Shown piece by piece: positions 47,575 to 59,200 of a DNA stretch of 64,000 bases. The notes below the pieces were generated by a model. It was not told the origin of the DNA, did not search any database, and saw only the letters and a program-made list of their open reading frames with translations. The translations under genes were made by a program, and so were the position numbers. The DNA is from Amborella trichopoda. Taxonomy: Eukaryota; Streptophyta; Magnoliopsida; Amborellales; Amborellaceae. Location of the stretch: NCBI RefSeq assembly GCF_000471905.2, contig NW_006496807.1:817941-881940 (forward strand). The letters are read 5' to 3'. Within the stretch, counting starts at the first letter, position 1, and each line of letters starts with the position of its first letter.

Positions 47575-48790
47575 AATTTTTGTGATGGCTTGAAAATTTA
47601 TTTTCATATCCAATTATAAAATTTAGAGCGATTTATGGAAATGGTTTGGGAGGCTTTATTACCATTTGATGATATTTTCCTCATATTACAAGGGCCGCCC
47701 CCCAGTTTTTTTTTTTTCCCTCTGTAGAGTACTGGCTCTGTCCAGTATCATGGATACCGGACGACACTCGCCTTTGTTATTTTCCTGTTCAGTAGTGTTG
47801 ATATCGAATTCTAGTCTAAGTCTATGTAGTCACTGGACAACTCTCTAGAATGTCCCAAAACCCTGTCTGACCCTTCTTCTCATTATTCCTTCTCTTTTCT
47901 CTCTCTTTCTTTATCCTATCTCTCTACGCATAACCCTCTTTCTCTACAGAGTAACCATTTGAATCTCCACAACCGCAGACATTTGGTCACTTTAATGATA
48001 AAATATGTCTACCTGATTAGCACCCAATACAATATTACTTCAACATTGTTGAATTGAGACCGTTAATCCAACATTTGAAACTGCTCTCCCAAAGCTCACC
48101 AATCGTCGATTCTAGCCCAAAATGGAAACCCACCTCCAAACCAAAACCTCTCTGACAAATTGGGATTTTTGAAAAAAACGGATAAAAAAAAAACATAATT
48201 GTGCTTTACAATAGGCCATAGTTTCTTGATATTAAGTGGTTTTATAGAGCCATCCTCCATTAATTGGGGGTAGAGATCGTAGGCTTGGCATGTTAAGGTC
48301 AATAGGTCTCTCAAATGAAGATTGAAACTATGTTTGTACCTAAGTCGCTCTAAAATTTAAAGCTTAAAAAATAGTGTAGATTAAGCAGTTTCTTGAATAC
48401 TTAGAAATATTGAAAATTGACGGCCTAGATAATGCATTATTAAATGCACCATTAGCAAAAATCTTTCTGATGGCTTGAAAATTTATTTTCACATCCAATT
48501 ATAAAATTTAGAGCGATTTATGGAAATGGTTTGGGAGGCTTTATCACCATTTAATGACATTTTTCTCATAAATTGCAAGGGCCACCCCCAACTTTTTTTT
48601 TTTTTTGGCCCCTATAGAGTACTAGCTCTGTCCGGTATCACAGATACCGGACGACACTCGTCTTTGTTATTTTCCTGTCCAATAGTGTTGATATCGAATT
48701 CTAGTATAAGTCTATGTTGTCACTGGACAACTCTCTAGAATGACCAAAAACCCCGTTTGACCCTTCTTCCCATTATTTCTTCTCTTCTCT

Positions 48791-48821
<31 letters not shown>

Positions 48822-49370
48822 ATCCTATCTCTCTACTTATAGCCTCTTTCTCTACGGAGCAACCGTTTGAATCTCCACAACCGTAGACATTTGGTCACTT
48901 TAATGATAAAAGTATGTCTATTTGATTAGCACCCAATAAAAATTACTTCAACATCGTTGAATCGAGGCCATTAATCTAACATCTAAAACTGCTCCCCCAA
49001 AGCCCACCAGCCGTCGATTCTAGCCCAAAATGGAAACCCACCTCCAAACCAAAACCTCTCTGAAAAATTAAGGATTTTTGACAAAAACGGATAAAAAAAG
49101 AACAGAGCTGTGCTTTACATCAAGCCCTAGTTTCTTGATATCAACTGGTTTTATAGAGCCATCCTCCATTAATAGCGGGTAGAGATCGTAGGCTTGGCCT
49201 GCTAATAGGTCTCTCAAATGAAGATTGAAACTTTGTTTGTACCCAAGTCGCTCTAAAATTTAAAGCTTAAAAAATAGTGTAGATTAAGCAGTTTCGTGAA
49301 CACTTAGAAATATTGAAAATTGATGGCCTAGATAATGCATTATTAAATGCACTATTTGCTAGACTTAAAA
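47575..49370. repeat. 0.9-kb tandem duplication
   Basis: Copy 1 (about 47,575-48,465) and copy 2 (about 48,460-49,350) are offset by 885 to 903 bp and look about 90% identical. Shared landmarks: GATGGCTTGAAAATTTATTT (47,584 and 48,469), 'GGATACCGGACGACACTCG' (47,753 and 48,645) and AATGCATTATTAAATGCAC at the ends. Copy 2 has an expanded CT microsatellite (about 48,790-48,815). No coding capacity is evident. Confidence 0.85.
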
Positions 49371-49525
49371 CCTATTTTTTTTCATGTCTATATATCTCGA
49401 GATCGAGATGATTGACTTGAGGGTTCTTCAACATCGAAACAAACTCTTGGAGTGAATTTTTGAGGTGCGACTTAATTTGATTATTTAAGGCTTCAACCTT
49501 ATGTAATTCTTTTTCATTTTCCATT
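49371..49525 (+). repeat. Dispersed AT-rich repeat, copy
   Basis: Block order as in 1-290: GACTTAAAACC, TCATGTCTATATATCTCGAG, GATGATTGACTTGAGG, ACATCGAAACAAAC, GTGAATTTTTGAGGTGCGAC and AAGGCTTCAACCTTATGTAA. It directly follows the duplicated block. Confidence 0.65.
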
Positions 49526-49799
49526 GATACTGAAATTCAATGGTCATTTATGAAAGTGATTGTATATAATGAGATTATTTATATTTGATACAAAGAAGTT
49601 ACAATTATTTATAACCATACGATGTAAAATGTGATAGTTTGGATGTGTCACAAAGTTCAATAACTTTTTTTTTGAAGTTTAAGCTTGGTCAATCGAAAAA
49701 GGAGGTGCAGGAAGCATCCATAGTTGTAGAGGTAAGGTAGACCTTCAAATTTTATCATGGTATATAATTTTGATGTAAAATGTTATTAGCATTATCTCA

Positions 49800-50070
49800 A
49801 AATCTATTTTTATATCTAATTATAAAATTTTTAATTTAAAAAATGGTTAAAATCAAGTAGATCTATAAACATATGAAAATCTTGAAAATAAACGGTGTAG
49901 ATAATATGTTGTAAAATGCACTATTTTTAAGACTTAAAATCTTTTATTTTTCATAGACTGGAGATGATCAATCAATTTTTCAACATTAAAACTACCTTTT
50001 ATATTTTTGAGGTGGATCCGTAATTCTACATTATAAGGTTGCATCCTTATATAAACTTTTTCCATAGAAG
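49800..50070 (+). repeat. Dispersed AT-rich repeat, copy abutting the host gene promoter
   Basis: Holds the family blocks CACTATTTTTAAGACTTAAAA, GGAGATGATCAATCAAT and ACATTATAAGGTTGCATCCT, then TATATAAACTTTTTCC. The end of this copy supplies a TATA-like sequence 153-160 bp before the host start codon. Confidence 0.6.
50048..50055 (+). promoter_or_regulatory. Candidate TATA box of the host gene
   Basis: TATATAAA lies 153 bp upstream of the ATG at 50,208, inside the end of a dispersed-repeat copy. The interval between is GC-richer, as expected for a 5' UTR. No transcript evidence is available. Confidence 0.35.
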
Positions 50071-50207
50071 AATGATCAAAATCAATTGCGGGCCTTGGAC
50101 CAAAAGGTAAATGGTGTAATTAATTCACCCGCAACTTTGCTTCATTCAAAAACCACAAGTGGGCCGAGGCGCGGGACATTTGCGTGTTTCCGGGCGGCCC
50201 TGCAGAG

Positions 50208-53200
50208 ATGGATGATTCAGGCGATTTTTTTTCTCTGGAAACAATTCACAGGTTCAACGTTTTTTCCCTTTCCTTCTTTTGTTTTCTCTTTCTAGATTTC
50301 CCATGCATCTCACCCTCTCTCTCTGCACGTGTTCGTAGTCGTGTTGAAGAGCTTTCAGAGCTGCGAAGAAGTTGTAAGGGGATTTGGGAGCAGTCGAGTG
50401 ATGAATCGAAGGAGTTTTTAAATGAGTGTTATTCTGATCTCAAGGTGATACACAGGATGGTGCATTTTTTTTTGTTTTTTTTTAAACTTTTCAGTACTCA
50501 GTTTTGCTATGGAATTGCAGGTCTGATCAATTGGTAGAAATGAATGTGCTTTCATTTTTTCATCCAGGGGGTTTATTATTATTTGATCGCTTCCTTGCTT
50601 TTGCTTGTTTATCAACTTTTGTTTTTACAGAATAACATCGACCAATTTGAATCAGATTTTTTTGGCATTGATTTTGCTGGAATAGATGTTACAGGTAACT
50701 ATTAGCAACGTTTGAAATGCTAATCATTTTTTCTGGCAATAGTTAGGCTTCCTCTTTGGGGGGCAGTCGCCAATTCTTTTGTTGCCCTTTAGAATCTACC
50801 TCATGCTAGGTATACAGTATTTATATTATGCAGTATTGTCACTAGTTTGAACACAAATTTAGCAACTATTAGCTGTATATTGCATATACATGCATTTCTT
50901 TTTGTATAAATCTTGTAACATCGATTTGATCAATGAAGAGAAACAATATTTTGACATGGTATTCGAGCCAACCACTCTTCTAAAATCAACATCTGAATAC
51001 TGCCTGTATTATCGACCAGCCTACAATACCGTCCTGCAAATACCACCCTACGAAACCACCCCTCCAATACGACCCTACTGAAACCACTTAGCAAATACCA
51101 CCTTAAAGAAACCACACTACAAATACCACCCTACTAAAACCACTATGCAAATTTTACCTTGAGAAAGAGCTTGGTCTGTTAGATCTGTCAAAACCGCCCT
51201 CTATCAAAATCGCTTTGTGATAAAACCACCACCGAAACCCTCTGAAATCTACCGATCCACCACAAAAAAAAGCAAAATTTTTTTTGCAGAACTTCAGCCC
51301 CCTGAGATTCAGTCCCAAATCGCTTTCTCGATGGATCCGACTTTCTTCCCTCGATAATCATCTTCAGATTAGAGGGCTCCCTTGGTTGTTTAATTTCTTC
51401 AAGCTAATCCGAGTTGTTCTCTCTTTGGTTTTCTGGCAAACAAAATTGGCTTTTTGTTGTTGTCGCTTTGTGTTTTCTGCCTTTACCACTCTGTTGAATT
51501 TTTTGTCATTGTCTACATTTTTTAGGTCCTATTCGGTGTTTCCTATTACTTTAGCCTCTTAACTTGCCCCTATTTAAATTGATAATTATTTTCCTTTAGT
51601 TCTCTTATTTTCTTCATCACGAGGTTGTACATGTCTGTCCCTTTCTTATCCAAATGGAAAAATCAGAGTCTCATCAGCTTGTACTTGGTAAACTCAATGC
51701 AGATAATTATACTTTTTGGGCTTCCTTTATGCGGAATGTAATTCATGAAAAAGGACTGCTGGGATACATAGATGGAACTCAAAAGAAACCTGATGATCCA
51801 AAAAAAAATAGAAGAGCGGGGAGTAAATAATACTAGAATTATAGCATGGCTGATGGGCTCGTAATAGAGCAACATAGGGATCTATCTGAGCAATTTCAAA
51901 CTGCCCAAAAAGCATGGATCTTTCTTGAGAACATTTATCATATGACTAATTGAGCACGAAAGTTACAGCCAGTATAGGAACTCCTTTCACTCAGGCAAGG
52001 AGACCAATCTATTCAGGACTTTGATCCATCCATGAAGATGCATTGCGATGCTTTGACATTCATGGAACTTGCGATTTAAGATGGCCTTAGTGCAAAAATA
52101 GTTGCAAGATCTTGAAATGAATTTCAAGTTATTGAATTTTTAATGGCACTTCGTCTAGAATCTGAAAGTGCTAGAAATGCCATGTTACACAGTGGCTCTT
52201 TCCCTACTTTGATTAAAGCCCTTTCTGAGCTAATTGCAGAAGAAACTAAGATTATGTCCCTTAGGTCAGCTTTTAAGGGAGAAATAGTTTTTGCTGCTAC
52301 TATCTTCAAAGACCGAATGAGACTTGACAACATTCGCAAAATCTCTCTTATCTTTCTCAAAAGAACATGTCGTATGTCAGATGCAATTATTGTAAAGAGC
52401 TTGGACACATGAAGTACACATGCCCAAAGAAGAAGAAACCCACTCTAGCTGTTGTTGCTGCTACTTGTCAATCATTGAACAATTGCACTCCAACTCAAGA
52501 TGTATATCACACCACTACTACTCCTCCATCCATAGTGACAAACTTGAACAAGTGCAGTCTATGCTTTCCCATTCTCGCTTGACTTTTGAACCCATGACAT
52601 CCTTCTCAAGTAACTCTGCTTCCACTTCTTGGGTGATCGGCTCAAGAGCCTCCCATCATATGACAGCTAATGAGTCAATCCTGGTTGACTGTAAGTCTTT
52701 TTTTGATACTATTTATATTGTTGATGGAGCCACTTTGAAAGTTTCAAAAATTGGCTCTATATCTGTTACTTTTGACCCTTATAGTAAACTACGTGTTTCT
52801 GATGTTGACCATGTTCCTTCAATTGCTATGAATTTGCTGTCTGTTGGTCATATTACTCGCGCAAATCGTAATTTTGTTTTTTCTCTATCTGGTTGTTAAA
52901 ACCAGGATCAACACTCAAGGAAGTTGATTGGGACTAGTTGTAAAGTTAAAAATCTATACTACTTGGACTACCTTCATATGGAAACTTCTTCAGTCTATGC
53001 TGTCTCTGCCTTGATGACACATTTTTGTGGCATCAACGCCTTTGTCCCATCTTTAGGTCTCTGTTACAGTTTTTATTATCTTGTCATGTTCTTATTACTG
53101 TTGAAAATACAAACTTTATTGATGTTAAACATTGTGAAACTTGTAAGCTTGCTAAATCTCATGCTTTAATTCTATTTCACCCTCTATATTGATCTTGTAC

Positions 53201-56200
53201 ATACTGATGTGTGGGGACATGCACTTATTTTATCTAAAGGGGGATAATATTTGTAACCTTTATTGATGATCACATTCGTTATACATGGGTTTTCTTTATG
53301 AAGAATTGCATTGAATTTTAACTTAATTTTAGTCATATGCAGAAACCCAAATTTCCACCAAAATTAAAGCCTTATGCTCAGATTTTGGTGGGGAATACAT
53401 TAGTGGTTTGCTTAAAACATTCAATACCAAGACCTGTCCTTACACTCCAAAACTAAATGGTGATGCAAAGCGTAAAAACACTACATATTAGAAACCACAA
53501 TAACACTTCTTTTGTCGACATCTGTTCCAAAAGAATTGTAGACAGAAGCTGTTCCTACAACAGTGTATCTCACCAACATTCTGTCATCCTTCATTTATCT
53601 GGCGAAACGCCTTTTGAAAAATTGTTCACTCAATCACATCACTATTCCCTTCTACGTGTGTTCGGTTGTACTTGTTTTGTCCAGTTACCCTCAATTGAGA
53701 GAGACAAGTTGTCTCCCACGATTGTTAAATGTTGTTTCATGGGCTATCCTGATGGCCCTATGACCAAATGACTTTAGATATTCTCGCATGTTGTATTTTC
53801 TGAACATATTTTTTATTGTAAAAATAAAAATGATAGCTCATCCTCTGTGCTTTCTTTCTAGTCCTCTTTTCTGATTTTGTTCCAACTTCTTCTGAACATT
53901 CCATTTTTGTCCTTCAACTCGGAGACCGGGAAGAACCTCTAACAGTCTTGATCATAACCCTGCACCTACTGATCCTATGCCGCTCCATGCTCTTGGATGA
54001 AGCATTGTGTAACTGTACCACTTTCCCACCTTGCTGATGATGCCAACTTCTTCTGAACATTCCATTTTTGTCCTTCAACTAGGAGACCGAGAAGAAGCTC
54101 AACTAACTCATGCTATCAGTCTTGATCAGAACCCTGCACCTACTGATCTTATGCCGCTCCATGCTCTTAGATGAAGCATTGTGTAACTGTCCCACTTTCC
54201 CACCTTGCTGACTATGCCAACTTCTTTTGAACATTCCATTTTTGTCCTTCAACTAGGAGACTGGGAAGAAGCTCAAGTAACTCATGCTAACAGTCTTGAT
54301 CAGAACCTGCACCTACTGATCCTATGCCTCTCCATGCTCTTAGATGAAGCATCGTGTAGCTGTCCCATTTTCCCACCTTGCTGACTATACAAACCTTTTT
54401 ACCTCAGCACCAAGCCTTTCTTGCTTGTGTTCATTCTTATTTTGAACTCCAGACTTATAAAGAAGTTGCAAGTCAGCTTGAGTAGCAACAGGTGATGACG
54501 AATGAGTTAAATGCTCTTGATCACATGCATGTTTGGGATCTCGTACCTCTTCCAATAGAGCAGACAACTGTTGGATGGCAATGGGTGTATAAAATCAAAA
54601 CAAAAGTAAATGGCAGCATTAAACGATGCAAAGTTCATCTTTTGGCAAAAGATTACAACCAACAATATGGAATCGACTTTGCATAAACTTTTGCCCCAGT
54701 GGCCCATATGACTATTGTTCGGGCACTGATTTCAGTAGCCTTTGTTCAACCATGGTCCCTCTATCAACTAGATGTTAAAAGTGCTTTCTCAATGGTGATC
54801 TTGATGAGAAAGTGTATATGAAGTTACCTCTTGGGATCAACATATTCTCAAAATAGGGGGTGTAGACTTCGATGAGCCCTCTATGGGCTCAAACAAGCAC
54901 CCCGTGCTTGGTTTGAGAAATTTCGCAGTGAAGTCCTCTTTATTGGATTTCGGTAGAGCCATCATGATCCAGCCTTATTTGTGTTTGAAACTTTTAAAGG
55001 GTGAGCCCTCATGTTATTATATGTGGTTGACATGATCATTTTTGTTAATGATATGGGCACAATTCATAAGATCAAACAGAAGTTTGATCAAAGATTCGAA
55101 ATGAAAGATTTGGGGTTCTTGTGCTATTTTGTTGGATTAGGGGCCACTTATTGCCCTTGTGGCTATCTTGCTATGTCTTGCTATGGCACAAAACATTCTT
55201 AATAGTAGTTTGTGCCATAGCCATGAAACGAAAACTATCCCTGAGGTGTGGGAATAGTTTATGTTGACAGCTTCAAGTAGTTTGGGGCTTTGGAGCAACA
55301 TGATGAAAGCTATCGTTATCTTTACCGGTTTGTTATGTTTTCTTATTATTCTCCTCTCGCAAGATAGACCATTGTCAAAACTTACTAAAATGTGGCTAAA
55401 AATCCTTGGTTCATATAAACCTCCCATTAGCATTTTTGTTGTTTTGTTGCTTTTGACACCGTTAAAGGTATTGGATTCCATTCTTTTAATTCCCTTATGT
55501 TCTTGTTTTACCCCCATTTTGATGCAAAAAGAATGAGAAACAAACAAAGACTCATCTTTTGCCAATGCTGCATGGTTTATTTGGATAACATCCCATTCAT
55601 CATCAATAATAGGTGTTGTGATATTAGAAATTCCTTCATTTCACACCCAGGGCATGATGATGTTCATAATATCAATAAATCAGATATTCCTTTTTTTTGT
55701 TTTTTTTTTGAGAGAAGGTTAACTTGTATTAAAAGAGAAGGAAATTACAAAATGCAGTCACCCACAGGCGGGGACTCGGTAAAAAATGGGAGGTCAGATA
55801 TGAACAAAGATTATACAACAATGTACTGAAGCTTATCAAAGCTGTGAATTCATGTAAAGCCAAAAAACGAGGGCTCATAGAGCTGCCCTTTTACAGTAAT
55901 AGACAATAAGCTTTCAAAAAATAAGCTCTTGTGTAAAGAAAGGACAACTGACTAGGCTAACTATCAGGCTGCCCCCAGTCCTGCGTCAAAAGGGGGCCCC
56001 TGTCTTCTAGCTCCTTCTTTCGCTAGTCGATCTGCGTACGCGTTGGACGTCCTCCAAGTATGCATCCAAAAGACGTCCATACCCCTGCAAATGAACTGTA
56101 TCTCATCAAAGATTTGAATAAGGTGCCAAGGTGGGGGGCGGGTAGAACCGCTAGCCCAGGAGATCACGTTAGAGGAATCCCCTTCTACAATGAGGTGAAA

Positions 56201-59200
56201 ACCCCATGACGGATTAAAAAATTTCAGTGCTATTAACAAGGCCAGACTTTCGGTTTGAGTGGAATCCTTGGTACCCATGTATTCTGAACATACAAGTAGG
56301 GCAGAACTTGCATGGTCTCGATAGATACTTCCTGCCCCCGTTGGGCCCGGATTGCCTAAGGAACACCCATCAAAATTCAACTTGATAGTTCCATGAGGAG
56401 GCTGCCAGTTATTGGGCCTTGTGACTGAATGCGGTCGAAGGTGGAGGAGGTTGAGCCATTGGGGGAGGAAGAAACTCCCTGGAATGCCCGCGAAAGTCTT
56501 GTGGTTGGAAGCCCAAAAAATGATCGAGGATAAGGCTCGATGAATGATGGCCGGATGTTGGAGTTTGCTTCCACGAAAGATTCTAGAGTTTCTTTCGCGC
56601 CAAATGGACTAGATGATTGCTGCAACCACTGCCCTCCACAGGATTCTCCCAGCTTTTGGCCATCCTCAATCCAGGTCAAATGAAAAAAGGTCCTAAATTC
56701 AGAACTTTTCCCCAAAGCTCCAAGGAGAAATCACAGAGGATGAAGAGATTAAGGTTGGTTTCCTCCTCGTTTTTGCAAAGAGCACATCTATTGGGGAGTT
56801 GGACTCCTCTATGCTGGAGTATGTCTACCGTGAGAGCTTTGTGAGTGAAGGCCAACCAATTAAACGTGGAGCAATGAAATTCCACACTTTAAAAAGTGCC
56901 GAGGCGTGATGATCCGAGGTCATTGGTTGGGCTGCTAAACTCTTACAGAAAGAGGCAACCGAAATAATACCCGAAGGTGGGAGTGTCCAAGCAATAACAT
57001 CCCTACCTTGGTGCAAGAAGAACCGAGAGTGAAGAGTAGAAGCTAGGACTTGAAACTCCCTGGTCTCTTCATCGGTTAAACTCCTTCGAAAGGAGGGGCT
57101 CCATACTCTTCAGTCTCCGGATAGGACAACCTCTTCCTATAGAGTAGAGTTTGCATTGCGAGTAAGAGAGAATAGAGAAGGGAAAGACTGATTGAGGGGG
57201 GTGGATCCCAACCACAGATCAGTCCAGAACTTGATTCTTGATCCATCTCTAGGGATGAACCTGATTGACCTGTTGAAAGGGGTAAAAGCCTTAGAGAAAG
57301 AAGTCCAAGCACCTGAGGCATTTTGTCGCTGGGTCCTATGGGGTAGGCAATCTTCTTCAGCCACATGGTATTTGTACTTGAGGACCCGAGCCCAAAGGGC
57401 TCTCGGATGGTTGGCGAGATGCCACCACCATTTCCCTAGAAGGGCCACATTGTGCAAACGGAGGTTCATGACGCCAAGACCACCCTGCAATTTGGGACGA
57501 CAGACCAAGTTTCATGATACTTGGTTGTATTTCTTCTTTTCCCCTTGACCTGACCAAAGGAAATTCCTCATGAGTTGGTTGAGGCGATTGGCCACAGAGG
57601 CAGGCATGTGAAAGATGGACGTGAGATAGATTGGCATGTTCGCTAGAGTGGCTTTAATCAAAGTGGATCAACCTGCCAAAAGAGAGGAAATGTCCCTGCC
57701 ACCTTGCCAAATGTCTATCTACCTTGTCTATCATAGTCGGCCAATGTCTTTTCTTTGGCTTGCCTAGGCCTAAGGGTAGACCTAGGTATGTGGTAGGGAG
57801 GACCTCCACCTGGCATTCTCAGCTAGGCACTAAGGCACGGACTAGAGTTGAGGTCAAACCAACCCCCAACAGTTTGGATTGTGCATGTTAACTTTGAACC
57901 CTGTTGCCTTTTGAAAGCAATGGAGGAACAATTTCAAAGTGTCAACCTCTCTGGCAGCGGCATCCAAGAAAACAAGGGTGTCATCCACATACTGTAGATG
58001 AGAAATAGTTGGGCCATGTCTACTGGTCTTGAAACCAGTGAGCAAACCCTCCTGAGAGATTTTGGAGATGGATCAATTGAAGACTTCAGCCACGATTGCA
58101 AAGAGGAAAGGGGAAAGGGGGTCCCCTTGACGAAGTCCCCTCGACGAGGGGAAGAAACCTTTGGGTGTACCATTCATGAGGATAGAGTAGTGTGGATGGG
58201 AGTAGCAGCCTCTCATCCACTTTCTCCATCTATCCCTGAAGCCCTTTCTGGCCATGGTCTTGTCTAGAATCTCCTAGTCAACGTGATCATAGGCCTTTTC
58301 CCAGTCGATCTTGAAGATGAGACTCGGTATCTTGGAGAGGTGTCTGGAATGGATGCACTCATGGGCAACTAATGCCCCATCCAGAATTTGTTTGTCTCTT
58401 ACGAAAGCTGTTTGGGAGGAGGAGATCACCCTGGGCAAGACAGATTGGAGCTTAGAGGCTAAGGTTTTTTCCAAGAGCTTGTAGGAGGAATTGAGAAGGC
58501 TAATAGGTCTATAATCTTTAATTTCTCCAGCTCCTTCTATCTTAGGGACAAGAGCCAAGAAGGTGGCGTTCAAGGCTTTGTGGAGGATTCCTCTGTGAAA
58601 GAACTCTTCGAAGAAGAGAAGGAAGTCCGGACTAATGATCTCCCAGAAGGCCTTAAGGAGGGCAATCTGAAATCCGTCAGGACCCGGAGCCTTGTCTTTT
58701 GGTAAGGCATTGAGGGGTTGAATTATTTGATCCTCTGAAAAAGGAAGTTCTAACCACGAGGCTAGGTCAGCAGGAAGGGTTAGGAAGTTTAGGGAGGTCA
58801 TTCTAGGTCTCGGCGCTTGAGGGGCAGAGTAAAGGGATCGGTAGAAAGAAAGTAGGGCATGCTCGATTTCTCCAGTTTGGGTAAGTTAGGAGTTATTGTG
58901 TTTAACCAAAGAGATTGAATTGACTCTTCTTCGGCAATTTGCGATCTTATGGAAATAGGCTGTATTGTGGTCCCCTTCTTTCAACCAAGAGACTCGAGAC
59001 CTTTGATACCAATAGGTCTCTTTTTTTTTGATGGTGGAGAGACAATCCTGTTTGGTACTGGTTTTATGTAACTGCTCAGAAGGGTCCTAGGGGATGGGTT
59101 TCCTCGACGTCATCCAGGATTTTTAAAGTTTCTAGAAGGCTGGCTTTGATGAGGGAAAAGTTGGCAGCGGAGGATTTGCTCCAAGGTTTCAGAGCCGACT

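Larger units (their letters stand above)
50780..55250 (+). mobile_element. Ty1/copia fossil in host intron 3
   Basis: Order: short 5' LTR (about 50,780-50,956, ending TTGACA), a tRNA-iMet-type primer site (50,957), a leader with degenerate ACCACCCTAC-rich repeats (51.0-51.25 kb), a gag with zinc knuckle (51.66-52.44), a protease-like region (52.6-52.9), an integrase-like region (53.2-53.8), a triplicated block (53.88-54.39) and a reverse transcriptase region (54.49-55.2). RNase H and a 3' LTR were not found. Broken, with well over ten disruptions; an old insertion. It lies in the same direction as the host gene. Confidence 0.8.

Noticed and set aside
55137-55565. 142-codon minus-strand open frame
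   Set aside because: No domain, and antisense to the end of the copia fossil; probably chance.
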